NCBI GenBank assembly: GCA_021732405.1
Contig: JAKFVB010000002.1
Coordinates: 33,739-97,738 of the forward strand
Origin: Methylotenera sp.
GTDB taxonomy: Bacteria; Pseudomonadota; Gammaproteobacteria; Burkholderiales; Methylophilaceae
Length of the DNA: 64,000 nt
Direction: 5' to 3'
Below, in pieces: positions 6,811 through 16,032 of the stretch. A program made the position numbers and the translations under genes. Every line of letters begins with the position of its first letter. The first letter of the stretch is position 1. The notes beneath the pieces were generated by a model, which worked only from the letters and a program-made list of their open reading frames with translations, was not told the origin of the DNA and did not search any database.

Positions 6811-9810
6811 ATGACAATGACCTATAAAAAAATGGGAAATGGTGTCGCAGCTGGTAACTATTACATCAGCAGTGCTGGTCAAAACTCTACATTAAGAGGC
6901 ATTGATGACTACTACGTGCAAGCAGTTGGTTCAGAGCCTTGCGGCGTATTTAACGATTTTAGCGGAGCTCTTAATCAGTTTGGAATTAACCACTACGATG
7001 AAGTTAGTGTTCATACATTCCAGCTACTCTTAGCTGGCAGAAATCCTCTAAACGAGCAACCACTGACTGAAACAGTTGATGAAAAGCACGTAAGCGGTTA
7101 TGACTGCACAAACAGTGCACCTAAGTCATTTTCTGCCTTAAGAGCGATTGCCACTTCTTTTGGGAATAGTGACTTAAACGAGAGATTACTTAAAATTGCC
7201 ACCAAAGCCAATCAAGATTCGATGAAATTTCTTTCAGAACACGCGGGCTACACTCGTCGGGGTAAAGGGGGAGCAACTTTAGAAAAAGTCGATTTAATCT
7301 CAGCCCAATGGCAACACTCTACATCAAGAGCAGCCGACCCTCAGCTGCACTTCCATAATACAATTTTCAATATTGCCTTTCGAAAATCAGACGAATCCTC
7401 AGGAACGATTGAATCGAAAAATCTTATGCAATGGCAAACTGCAGCAGGCGCAGTATTTCGGGCGAGTTTAGCTACTGGTCTTAAAAAGGACTTCGCTGGT
7501 ATCAATATCATTATTGATGAGAAAAAAGGCGCGTTTGTAATAGACGGTATCAACGAAAATTTGATTAAATTCTGGTCGAAAAGGAAAAATGAGATTAATA
7601 ATCAAATGAAAGCGTCTGGTTTTATTTCGCTGGCTGCAGCTGATCGAATAACTCTCGAAACAAGAAAAAATAAAACCTTTGAAGAAACGCCCACAGAACT
7701 TGAAATCCGATGGAAAGAAGAAGCTATTAAATATGGTGTTAATCAACAAACAGTTGAAGACATCCTAACGGCTAATAGCGACCAAATTTTGGGCACGTCG
7801 CGAGAAGAAAAAGAGGCATTAGATAAGCAAACTTTCCAAGTAAAAATGAATTCAATTCCTGGCATGTTAATTGAAAATGAGAGTGTTTTTACAGAGCAGC
7901 AACTTTATAGAAAAGTAGCTGAATTGTCCGCCGGCGTTCAGGATTTAGACGGTATTAAATCAACGGTTAACCGTCTCCTGACGAGAAAATCAGAAGAATT
8001 AGTAGTAAAGGAAGATGTTTTAATTAACGTTAAAGATTTGAGCCAGAGACACGATGAAAGCAATCAACAAATAACCACACGTGAAAAGGTGTTAAATGAG
8101 CAGCGAGAACAAAACTCGGTAATCATTGAAATGGGCGTAAATAAAAAGGGTCAGAAAATTTACACAACCCTTGCTCATATTCAAATTGAAGCGGATCTTA
8201 AAAAACGTTCCCGTGAAATGTCGAATGACGGAACTCATGTTATAGACAAAAGAATTATTGCAGATGCTATCAGTAAAAAAGGGACAATAAGCCTTGAACA
8301 GGCAGACGCAGTGAGGTGGGCACTTAGCCCTGGCTCGCTAAAAATAGTCGAGGGGGGCGCGGGGACGGGTAAGTCTTATTCATTGGATGTAACTAGAGAA
8401 ATTTGCGAAGCGAGTGGCTATAACCTTATTGGCATCGCCCTCTCCTGGGATGCCGCAGGTGTGCTTAAAACAAGCGCAAATATTGACTCTGTGGCAATAA
8501 CAGGATTCTTAGATAAACTCGAAAAAGGTACATTGAAGCTGACTAAAATGGATGTCGTTGTATGCGATGAAAATGGGTTGGTTGGAAGTGTTTACGGTCA
8601 AAAAATATTGAGATTTGTTCAAGAAGCCGGTTCAAAATTAATCGTTACTGGTGACTCTCAACAGTTAAATCCTGTGTCTGCAGGCAGTGCTATGAAAATA
8701 ATGTTGTCAGAAGCAGGCAGTGCGAAAATAACGGAAATCCGTCGCCAAAAACAACAATGGGCGCGTGAGATGGTGGCTAATTTCGCTGTTGGCAATTCAA
8801 TAGAAGCGCTGACTGCATTGAAAGACCTTAACATGATTAACATACTAAGCGATCGTCAATCGACAATTGATCGTGTTTCTTCAGATTTTTACAGCTATTT
8901 AAAAAACAATGTTGGCAAAACTGCGCTCGCAATCTGCGGATCTAATGACGAGGCGGCACAACTTAATCAATCTATTCGTGAAATGAAGCGGAAGGATGGC
9001 TTAATTTCTAAGTTTGATACCGTTATAGCTACGGAGTTTGGAGAATTATCATTCGCTGTGGGGGACAAGATTATGTTCAGGAAAAATGACAATAAATTGG
9101 ACATTAAAAATAGGAAAACGGCTGAAATTCTTAGTATTGATGGCTATGGTGGCGGTTTTCAGTTAAGAGTCAGAATGCATGAAGACGGTCGTGAATTAAT
9201 CGTAGACTCACGAAAATTTAAAGGTGAAAACGGCAAGTTGGCACTTCACCATGGCGACGCTGTTACTACCTATTCATCTCAAGGTGCTACCGTTGATCAG
9301 ACGTTCGTTATGCATTCAAACATCACTGATAGGCGGCTTGCTTACGTTGCTTTCTCTCGACACAAAGATGAGACACATCTTTACGTAGACAAATCAGCAG
9401 TCGTCTCAAAAATTCAGTCACAATTGAGTGCTGACGAATACGTTAAGTTTCAGCCTAATGATCAAGATATTTTTGACTCAATTACTGCGCAATATCACCA
9501 ACAAAGCCAAAAAGTCACCACGTTTGATTATTTGACGGAGGAAAAGATTGAGAAAGTCTTTGCTCAGCATGTTGTAAAACAATCATCTAAGGTTGAATAC
9601 AATACAAGTGCTGTTGACAGCATGGCCCAGAAATGGAATGACCTCCTAGAATACGGAGATGGCGACGTTTCTGTAGTTAAAACAAAGATATTGAAAAATA
9701 AATTTATCCCTAAACCTTCAGGTTCCGCACGAATAATTCATCATAAAGAAGAAATAGTAACTGAAATCGAGGATCAAGAATCAAAAACTAGAAACTCTGC
9801 GAAATTGTAG
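6811..9810 (+). CDS. MobF-family conjugative relaxase with C-terminal RecD-like helicase (TrwC/TraI type)
   Basis: Histidine triad region DPQLHFHNTIFN; VEGGAGTGKS Walker A; DENGLVGS Walker B-like; YVAFSRHKDETHLYV. Confidence 0.9.
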   Translation: MTMTYKKMGNGVAAGNYYISSAGQNSTLRGIDDYYVQAVGSEPCGVFNDFSGALNQFGINHYDEVSVHTFQLLLAGRNPLNEQPLTETVDEKHVSGYDCTNSAPKSFSALRAIATSFGNSDLNERLLKIATKANQDSMKFLSEHAGYTRRGKGGATLEKVDLISAQWQHSTSRAADPQLHFHNTIFNIAFRKSDESSGTIESKNLMQWQTAAGAVFRASLATGLKKDFAGINIIIDEKKGAFVIDGINENLIKFWSKRKNEINNQMKASGFISLAAADRITLETRKNKTFEETPTELEIRWKEEAIKYGVNQQTVEDILTANSDQILGTSREEKEALDKQTFQVKMNSIPGMLIENESVFTEQQLYRKVAELSAGVQDLDGIKSTVNRLLTRKSEELVVKEDVLINVKDLSQRHDESNQQITTREKVLNEQREQNSVIIEMGVNKKGQKIYTTLAHIQIEADLKKRSREMSNDGTHVIDKRIIADAISKKGTISLEQADAVRWALSPGSLKIVEGGAGTGKSYSLDVTREICEASGYNLIGIALSWDAAGVLKTSANIDSVAITGFLDKLEKGTLKLTKMDVVVCDENGLVGSVYGQKILRFVQEAGSKLIVTGDSQQLNPVSAGSAMKIMLSEAGSAKITEIRRQKQQWAREMVANFAVGNSIEALTALKDLNMINILSDRQSTIDRVSSDFYSYLKNNVGKTALAICGSNDEAAQLNQSIREMKRKDGLISKFDTVIATEFGELSFAVGDKIMFRKNDNKLDIKNRKTAEILSIDGYGGGFQLRVRMHEDGRELIVDSRKFKGENGKLALHHGDAVTTYSSQGATVDQTFVMHSNITDRRLAYVAFSRHKDETHLYVDKSAVVSKIQSQLSADEYVKFQPNDQDIFDSITAQYHQQSQKVTTFDYLTEEKIEKVFAQHVVKQSSKVEYNTSAVDSMAQKWNDLLEYGDGDVSVVKTKILKNKFIPKPSGSARIIHHKEEIVTEIEDQESKTRNSAKL

Positions 9811-9900
9811 TAAACATATGGGTTTGCATCCGAGGGAGTATTTTAGGAAAAAAAAGGTGAAGAAAATAATGAGCGATATAGAGCCGCGTGCCGCATTGAC

Positions 9901-10932
9901 TTGAAAGCATACTTAGAGGATCTAAACTATCACGTCGAGAGTGTGTCGACCAAAGATGAATTTGTAGTAAAACAATCCCCTTTGGGTAAAATAAGACTAA
10001 AAATGGCAGAAGTATGGCTGTGTTTTGTCGATAATGATGGACCCATGAACGCTGTTCAACTGGTAGAAAGACTCTACGGATGCACAAAAACACAAGCAGT
10101 TGTTTATATTTTAGGCAAGAGTGTCGTCCAAGCTTCAATTAAAGATAACTCATATGCAATCGGAAGAGCCAAAGAAAATCAGAAAAAAGACTTAGCTGAA
10201 TTACCTGAACCCACTGCTGCCCATATAACCGCTGGTGTGGATTATTTGAAAACGCGTGGTATTGATCGTTCTACCTTTGAAATGTTGCGCGCAGCTGGAA
10301 ATGCCCAGTATGTAAGGGATGGTCTGTGTTTTATTGGCAGAAAACCTAACGGCGCCCCAGGGTTACAGGAGACCCGACTCATTGATCCAAAGCCAGACAA
10401 GAATAATCCAGATAAATTAAAAAAACATTCAGTCAGTCATGGCAGTAAGCGAATATATGCGATCACAATACTTGGCACTAATCAAAAAGTGGTTGAAATC
10501 GTTGAGGGAAATTTTGACGCGATGGCACTTTTTGAGATGAACCAGCGAAATTTATCCGCAAATAATCAACCGACAATTATTATAAGCGGTGGAAAAGACA
10601 CTACTAGATTTCTTGAAAATACCGCCATTATTGAATTGTTGAAAAATGCGTCATTAATAAAATGTTATGGCGATAATGAGGTGGTTGATAAAAAAGATTT
10701 TGATAGCACAGCAGAACATATGGATGCATTAATTAAGAAGCAGGCAGATTCTGATTCGGCTCATCTTAAAAGAATTGAACAAATTAAGTTAACCATTCAA
10801 TTTGCAAATGTTGAGTACAATAAGCCACCTTTGGCACATCATGATTTAGCTGAATTCAACCATAAAATTAAAGATCTATTAATGATAGCAAACTTACCAA
10901 AGCCAGCGGTGGTAAAAAAATTTAAATTTTGA
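9901..10932 (+). CDS. DUF3991/toprim-type plasmid primase-like protein
   Basis: YLKTRGIDRSTFEMLRAAG, toprim-like VEIVEGNFDAMALFEMN, IIISGGKDTTRFLEN; no ATG at the 5' end. Confidence 0.65.
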   Translation: MKAYLEDLNYHVESVSTKDEFVVKQSPLGKIRLKMAEVWLCFVDNDGPMNAVQLVERLYGCTKTQAVVYILGKSVVQASIKDNSYAIGRAKENQKKDLAELPEPTAAHITAGVDYLKTRGIDRSTFEMLRAAGNAQYVRDGLCFIGRKPNGAPGLQETRLIDPKPDKNNPDKLKKHSVSHGSKRIYAITILGTNQKVVEIVEGNFDAMALFEMNQRNLSANNQPTIIISGGKDTTRFLENTAIIELLKNASLIKCYGDNEVVDKKDFDSTAEHMDALIKKQADSDSAHLKRIEQIKLTIQFANVEYNKPPLAHHDLAEFNHKIKDLLMIANLPKPAVVKKFKF

Positions 10933-11054
10933 TGTAACTATAGTTTTACTCTTACTATATTAAGTTTTATGGTAATAAAGTGCGTGGGTAATAGGTTTAA
11001 TCAAGAATTAAAAGTCTAAATAGTTGAATTATATGAAAATATACACTTAAAAGA

Positions 11055-11777
11055 TTAAAGCCTTTTTCTTCCTATTTTATTAAACTCAGTAGAATTTAAT
11101 GCTGCTGTTTGGATGTTGTTTTCTACACTATCAAGTAAGGCTTGATTTTGCAACATAGCAGCGTACTTACTTTTTACTGATTCACTTTTTGCAGCGCTTA
11201 GTGTGAAATCCCAATCGTAATCACTGCTTTTACGCGGCCCAGCACCGGATACTATCAATAAAGCAACCATTTCTTCATTGTCATCTCCAATAGCGACCTG
11301 CAACGCAGTTAAACCAGTTGCATTACGTAAGTTGACATCAACTCCTCCGTCGATCAGTATTTTAGCTAGCTGCGGCCTACCTTTGGCAGAGAACTCGAAA
11401 TAACCCGACTTGGCTGTAATCATCAGAGGCGTCATACCTTCTTTATTAATCGCCTGAAGATTGGCCTTACGTTTAACCATAAGTTGCTCTAAGAAGCGAA
11501 TGCTACGGGTGGTCGATCTGCCATTACATAAATAATGTGTAGCTGTATTACCTAAATTGTCGGCAAAATTGATATCTGCGCCAGCATTGAGTAAAAGTTT
11601 GGCTGGGTCAAATTGGGCACTGATAGATGTATGTATGAAGGCTGTCCGGCCGTCTTGATCAATGTCATCTACCAAAGCGCCCGCTTCGATCAATGCCTTA
11701 GCTGCTTCCGTGTCACCATTTCTGGACGCAATCATCAGTTCAGTATCTAAATATTTTGCTACGATTTTTCTAGCCAT
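11055..11777 (-). CDS. ankyrin repeat protein
   Basis: Successive ankyrin repeats (DGRTAFIHTS, LGNTATHYLC, EGMTPLMITAKSGYFEF, TGLTALQVAIGDDNEEMVALLI). Confidence 0.85.
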   Translation of the reverse strand: MARKIVAKYLDTELMIASRNGDTEAAKALIEAGALVDDIDQDGRTAFIHTSISAQFDPAKLLLNAGADINFADNLGNTATHYLCNGRSTTRSIRFLEQLMVKRKANLQAINKEGMTPLMITAKSGYFEFSAKGRPQLAKILIDGGVDVNLRNATGLTALQVAIGDDNEEMVALLIVSGAGPRKSSDYDWDFTLSAAKSESVKSKYAAMLQNQALLDSVENNIQTAALNSTEFNKIGRKRL

Positions 11778-12019
11778 ATAGTTATTATATAATAATGCTA
11801 CATCATATTCAATAATGAGAATAATTACTTTTAAATGCTAAAACCTCGAATGCTTCGTTTCTAATTGCAATACTTGGCTTCATGAGGCATTAGATTAAGG
11901 TTTTTAGTCAAAATAATTTTGAAATTTATTCTCAAAAAGAGTGAAATTAATCATTTTGTACTAATATTCGCTAACTGTACTTTTCAAAGTACTCAATAAT
12001 AAATTCAATAATGGTAATT

Positions 12020-12445
12020 ATGAAAAAAATACTTATTTTAGCCTTTACTGTTTTAACAACAAATGCCTGCTTGGCATTTGGGGAAGAAATAATATGTAAG
12101 CCTCTTAAACATGCCCAAGTTTCATCAATTACCGACCTCAACTATCACAAAGCAAGAAAGACATTGATAAAGGCTGGTTGGCAGCCACTTCAAACAAAAT
12201 CGTTTAACGACGCAGCTACGGAAGCGAGTGAAGACCCCGATCTTTCATCAGGTAATGGTGCGTTATTTTGGGAAAAAGGTTACGTTGAGATATTTGGTTG
12301 TGCGGGAACCGGTCTCGCGCCTTGTTCCTTTATGTTTAAAGACATGTACAACAATCAACTAAAAGTAACTACCGCCGGTGAGGAAAATATAAAAGAAAAA
12401 GCGTACGCAAGAGTAACTGGATTCAATTTTGTATGTACTCAATAG
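12020..12445 (+). CDS. exported hypothetical protein
   Basis: Signal peptide MKKILILAFTVLTTNACLAFG; conserved cysteine pairs. Confidence 0.6.
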   Translation: MKKILILAFTVLTTNACLAFGEEIICKPLKHAQVSSITDLNYHKARKTLIKAGWQPLQTKSFNDAATEASEDPDLSSGNGALFWEKGYVEIFGCAGTGLAPCSFMFKDMYNNQLKVTTAGEENIKEKAYARVTGFNFVCTQ

Positions 12446-12517
12446 TATGAGTATGAAAAATAGTGTAAAAAAACGCATTGTAAATGACAATTTTCAATTT
12501 GAATTAAAATACGCATC

Positions 12518-13441
12518 GTGAGCTTACTCCATGAAATTCAAGCCTCGCTACTCCAAGAAGGGGCTGATCTCGCACCTATACTTCTAAAACTAAGACTATT
12601 GGCAGCCAGAATTGGAAGTGTTCCTCTTGCTGAATGGGTTAGGCATGAGTCCGAGGGCTACCCAGATGATACAGAAATACCAAATTATCGACATATTGAT
12701 GTTTCTTATACAGCTAGTTTCGCCGGATCCTTTGGTAGGACCATTACTAACGCTCCAATTTCTCCCTTTATGGTAAGCAGCTATGCCGGTGAAGATTGGG
12801 TGCGAACTAATATGCGTGTCAGTATAGCCGCAGTGGACGATTTATTAACCTCAGCAGAAAATGGTAAAGAAATAGGAATAAACGCTGCCAATTTAATTCA
12901 TCTGTTTCAGGGGAATATATATCCTGATTACAATTGCCTTTCAGTTACTGGCCGCATCTCAAAATCGGCACTTGCTTCTATTCGCCATTCAGTGCGCAGT
13001 CGCATTCTAGAACTCACTCTTGAACTAGAAAAATCAATTCCAGGTGTCTCAGAAATAACTTTAGGACCTTCTGCAATTCCATCATTAATTAGTACAGTTG
13101 CTGCCAATCAGATTGCTCAGCAAATTATTTACGGTAACTATACTTCAATCGCAGTAAATGGTGATGGAGCCACAATTCGAGTTGGGGTCCTAGCAAATGA
13201 TACTAAAAGCCTAGAAAAATTTCTGATTGAATCAGGCATGGCCTCAGAAGATGCTATTGAGTTAGCAAATCTAGCGGAAACAGAGATGCCTGATAATATC
13301 GCCGAACCCATGGGTCCTCGTGTAAGTAGCTGGTTTGTTGAAAATATTAAGAAAGCCGCATCTGGAACTTGGAAGATGGGTGTTGCAGTTGCCACAGAAG
13401 TCATTAAAGAAGCGTTACTTAAGTTTTACGGATTTAAATAA
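12518..13441 (+). CDS. AbiTii-domain protein
   Basis: N-terminal MSLLHEIQASLLQEGADLAPILLKLRLLAARIGSVPLAEWVRHESEGYP is characteristic of the AbiTii domain. Confidence 0.75.
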   Translation: MSLLHEIQASLLQEGADLAPILLKLRLLAARIGSVPLAEWVRHESEGYPDDTEIPNYRHIDVSYTASFAGSFGRTITNAPISPFMVSSYAGEDWVRTNMRVSIAAVDDLLTSAENGKEIGINAANLIHLFQGNIYPDYNCLSVTGRISKSALASIRHSVRSRILELTLELEKSIPGVSEITLGPSAIPSLISTVAANQIAQQIIYGNYTSIAVNGDGATIRVGVLANDTKSLEKFLIESGMASEDAIELANLAETEMPDNIAEPMGPRVSSWFVENIKKAASGTWKMGVAVATEVIKEALLKFYGFK

Positions 13442-13656
13442 ATAAACTTACAGATTACATGGACAATTAAATGTAACTAGCCATCGCTTGACAGATGTAC
13501 TGTTGCCAGGATGCGTTAGCCCGAGGTGCTCCAAATAGGACAAGACACCCATATCAACAATAACAAAGTGCCGCTGCGTTTTCGACGCTATCAAAGCATG
13601 TAGCGTCACAGGCGTTGAATCTTATTCAGGCGATTCCATTTTAAGATCACCAATTT

Positions 13657-14088
13657 TCATTTTCTTGCTTGCCTAAAAAACCAACCCTTGAGCGTTTTCC
13701 AGAAATTCTTTGTGCAAGATAAAGTATTGATCAGCTCCAGATTTTTTTTGCTCAAATACTCAGCTTGATCCCGTTGATCTTTTTCCTGAACCCACGCAGT
13801 CTCTTCAAGTGACAAGGCTTTAGCCCAGACAATTTGGTTATTTTTTATCCAATAATGTGATTTACAGGCCATGTTCCAATTGCCAATTGAAGGATATAAC
13901 GTTACTTTTCCTTGGGTAACCCTTACTTGCCAGTGCGCAGGAGATAACGGAGTCATGACTTTTTCTCCACAACCGCAACTGCACTTGTGAACGGCTGCCT
14001 TGTATTTATAGCTAATATATAAAACCCCCTCCTCAAGGACAGGAGGGGCCAAATCTATAAACTCATGCTTTATCGTCGTCAGCTTCAC
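13657..14088 (-). CDS. DUF6527-like protein of a ubiquitin-like operon
   Basis: HEFIDLAPPVLEEGVLYIS, CSCGCGEKVMTPLSP, PSIGNWNMACKSHYWIKNN; overlaps E1 gene by 26 nt. Confidence 0.75.
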   Translation of the reverse strand: MKLTTIKHEFIDLAPPVLEEGVLYISYKYKAAVHKCSCGCGEKVMTPLSPAHWQVRVTQGKVTLYPSIGNWNMACKSHYWIKNNQIVWAKALSLEETAWVQEKDQRDQAEYLSKKNLELINTLSCTKNFWKTLKGWFFRQARK

Positions 14089-15292
14089 GCTTGGACCTTT
14101 CGTTGTGTACAGATCTAGTCAGTGCCTGCTGATTCACTGTGTAGATTTGGTTGTGCGAGTGCATTTGGTCAATATAGAAACCACAATATTGCTTCCACAT
14201 AGTGATTGCTAGCATGGCATTGATTACATTCATATCGGCAATTTGTATGTTGTCACTATACAAAGCATCACCACCCTCCTCCATGAAAGGAGCGCAATTA
14301 TCGAAGTGATCTTCTTGCTGTGGCGTGCACAAAGTAGCACGACATTGGCCATAGATACCTCTAGAAAGCTTTTTGTCGACCTTCAAGTCCATGCCACAGT
14401 CAATGAAAGGAATTTTCTTCTGACGCAGGAATTCACTTATCATCTTTCTAGCCGGACCACTATCTACGCAGATAAAGACAAAATCAAAGCCTTCAAGATC
14501 GCAGAGGTTGTCTTTGGTGACGTAGTAATTATGTTTGACCAACCCTTTGTGCATTGCAGAATACTTTCGGTGAAAGTACTCAGTTTTCGCCATGCCAAAA
14601 TCTGACTGTTTTGCTGCTCCTGGAGCACGGAATGCATTATGCATTTCGAAAACATCACCATCAAAAATATGGATTTCCCAAGAAGGTGTTTTGGCCACCT
14701 GATCCAGCACATATGACCCAGTTCCACCCAATCCAATAACGGCTGTCTTTTTTAGGGCAAGCCGTTCGGTCGTGGCAACATATGCACCTCTTAAAGAAGA
14801 TGCATCAGGATATTGAAAAGGTGTCGGTATCTCATTAATAACCGCCTCTCCTTCTTCACGTCTCCCTGCACTAGGGTCGAATGCCCGAGCTTGAAAAGTA
14901 ATAAGCGCATCGTAATGCTGAATCTGTTCTAGATGAGTCTTATAATGAGACCAACCTGGTTTTGATGGTTTACTAGAAAAGTGATAATTGGCTGAGACGC
15001 CTTGACCTAAATCTCCCGCTGTAGATTCCGGGGCGCCAATTGCCATTAAAGGTTTCCCGTCGGACATGCGGGGGAATTCACCATGAAACCAGACTTGGTG
15101 GGTGTTGGGAGGGGCGACCTGATCACCATTCATTATAAATGTTGTGATAAGTTTTCCTTTTTTGAGGGCTGGCCCATTTGCGACGTAAGGTATGTCATGA
15201 ACAATCAGGTAGTCCCCTTCCGCAGTAACCTTGAATCCAGCATCTACAAAAGGTTGCAATGCCTGATTAAGAGCGATTGGATTTGCCGACAT
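14063..15292 (-). CDS. ThiF/E1-like adenylyltransferase with N-terminal E2-like domain
   Basis: TAVIGLGGTGSYVLDQVAKTP nucleotide-binding motif, HIFDGDVFEMHNAFRAPG, DFVFICVDSGPARK; about 180-residue N-terminal domain; internal Met 15292 preferred as start. Confidence 0.8.
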   Translation of the reverse strand: MSANPIALNQALQPFVDAGFKVTAEGDYLIVHDIPYVANGPALKKGKLITTFIMNGDQVAPPNTHQVWFHGEFPRMSDGKPLMAIGAPESTAGDLGQGVSANYHFSSKPSKPGWSHYKTHLEQIQHYDALITFQARAFDPSAGRREEGEAVINEIPTPFQYPDASSLRGAYVATTERLALKKTAVIGLGGTGSYVLDQVAKTPSWEIHIFDGDVFEMHNAFRAPGAAKQSDFGMAKTEYFHRKYSAMHKGLVKHNYYVTKDNLCDLEGFDFVFICVDSGPARKMISEFLRQKKIPFIDCGMDLKVDKKLSRGIYGQCRATLCTPQQEDHFDNCAPFMEEGGDALYSDNIQIADMNVINAMLAITMWKQYCGFYIDQMHSHNQIYTVNQQALTRSVHNERSKREADDDKA

Positions 15293-15536
15293 TGAACACC
15301 ATACCTTCCTTAAGTTTTGCAGTCTCACCAGCTCTCAATTCTTTCGATTGCCCATCTTTATAGCTATACGTAATCGTGTAAGTGATTTCTGAATTATCCG
15401 AATCATCAGGATAAACAAGCTTGGCTACCTGTAGATAGCTAATCTCCTTGCCTTCAACGTAATACTCATTTAGGTCCACTATAATCATAGTGGTCTTGTT
15501 TTGCCCAGGGGCGTTAACTGCATTTTCATTCGACAT
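15267..15536 (-). CDS. multiubiquitin-type ubiquitin-like protein (single domain)
   Basis: Small beta-rich ORF ending EGMVFNVGKSNRS, typical of multiubiquitin-family Ubls; GGAG motif upstream of 15536 start; overlaps E1 start by 26 nt. Confidence 0.7.
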   Translation of the reverse strand: MSNENAVNAPGQNKTTMIIVDLNEYYVEGKEISYLQVAKLVYPDDSDNSEITYTITYSYKDGQSKELRAGETAKLKEGMVFNVGKSNRS

Positions 15537-15618
15537 GTTGGTCTCCGGAGGATTAATGTGAACCGCTGTTAAGGCAACTTTCAAGACTGAACCTAAACAT
15601 TAATGTAATGATATAACC

Positions 15619-15660
15619 ATACGAATTTGGTTGTCAAGATTTATCTATACGAAATCGTTT
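15619..15660. promoter_or_regulatory. candidate XRE operator: direct repeats ATACGAATTTGGTT / ATACGAAATCGTTT
   Basis: Repeats at 15619-15632 and 15647-15660 in the divergent intergenic region, 28 bp apart. Confidence 0.5.
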
Positions 15661-15681
15661 TAGTGATGTAAGATTTTACAT

Positions 15682-16032
15682 ATGAATATGATTAGTTTTG
15701 GAGTTCGACTGAGAAAATTCCGCATGGCGCGGAAACTTTCTTTGCAAAAACTTGCAGATGCAGTTGGTGCATCTAAAGCTCACATTTACGAACTCGAAAC
15801 AAATCGCTCCAATAATCCTTCGCTGGCACTACTCACATCCCTTTCGCGTGAACTAAATGTCCCAATCAAGGATTTAATTGGGGAAGGCTCTGAGGTTATT
15901 GAAGGTGAAGCCCCAGAATTAGCACCTTTGTTTCGTGAGTTAAGGGGATTGGGATCGGATGATTTGGAGATCATTAAAACCCTGACTCAGAAGCTGCGCG
16001 AAAGGAAAGATGCGGACAAGCCTGATCATTGA
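15682..16032 (+). CDS. XRE-family HTH regulator
   Basis: GVRLRKFRMARKLSLQKLADAVGASKAHIYELETNRSNNPSLALLTSLSREL. Confidence 0.85.
   Translation: MNMISFGVRLRKFRMARKLSLQKLADAVGASKAHIYELETNRSNNPSLALLTSLSRELNVPIKDLIGEGSEVIEGEAPELAPLFRELRGLGSDDLEIIKTLTQKLRERKDADKPDH

Noticed and set aside
13441-13656. Higher-GC intergenic stretch that could be a transposase or att remnant
   Set aside because: All frames contain stops and no family motif or terminal repeats could be identified by eye.
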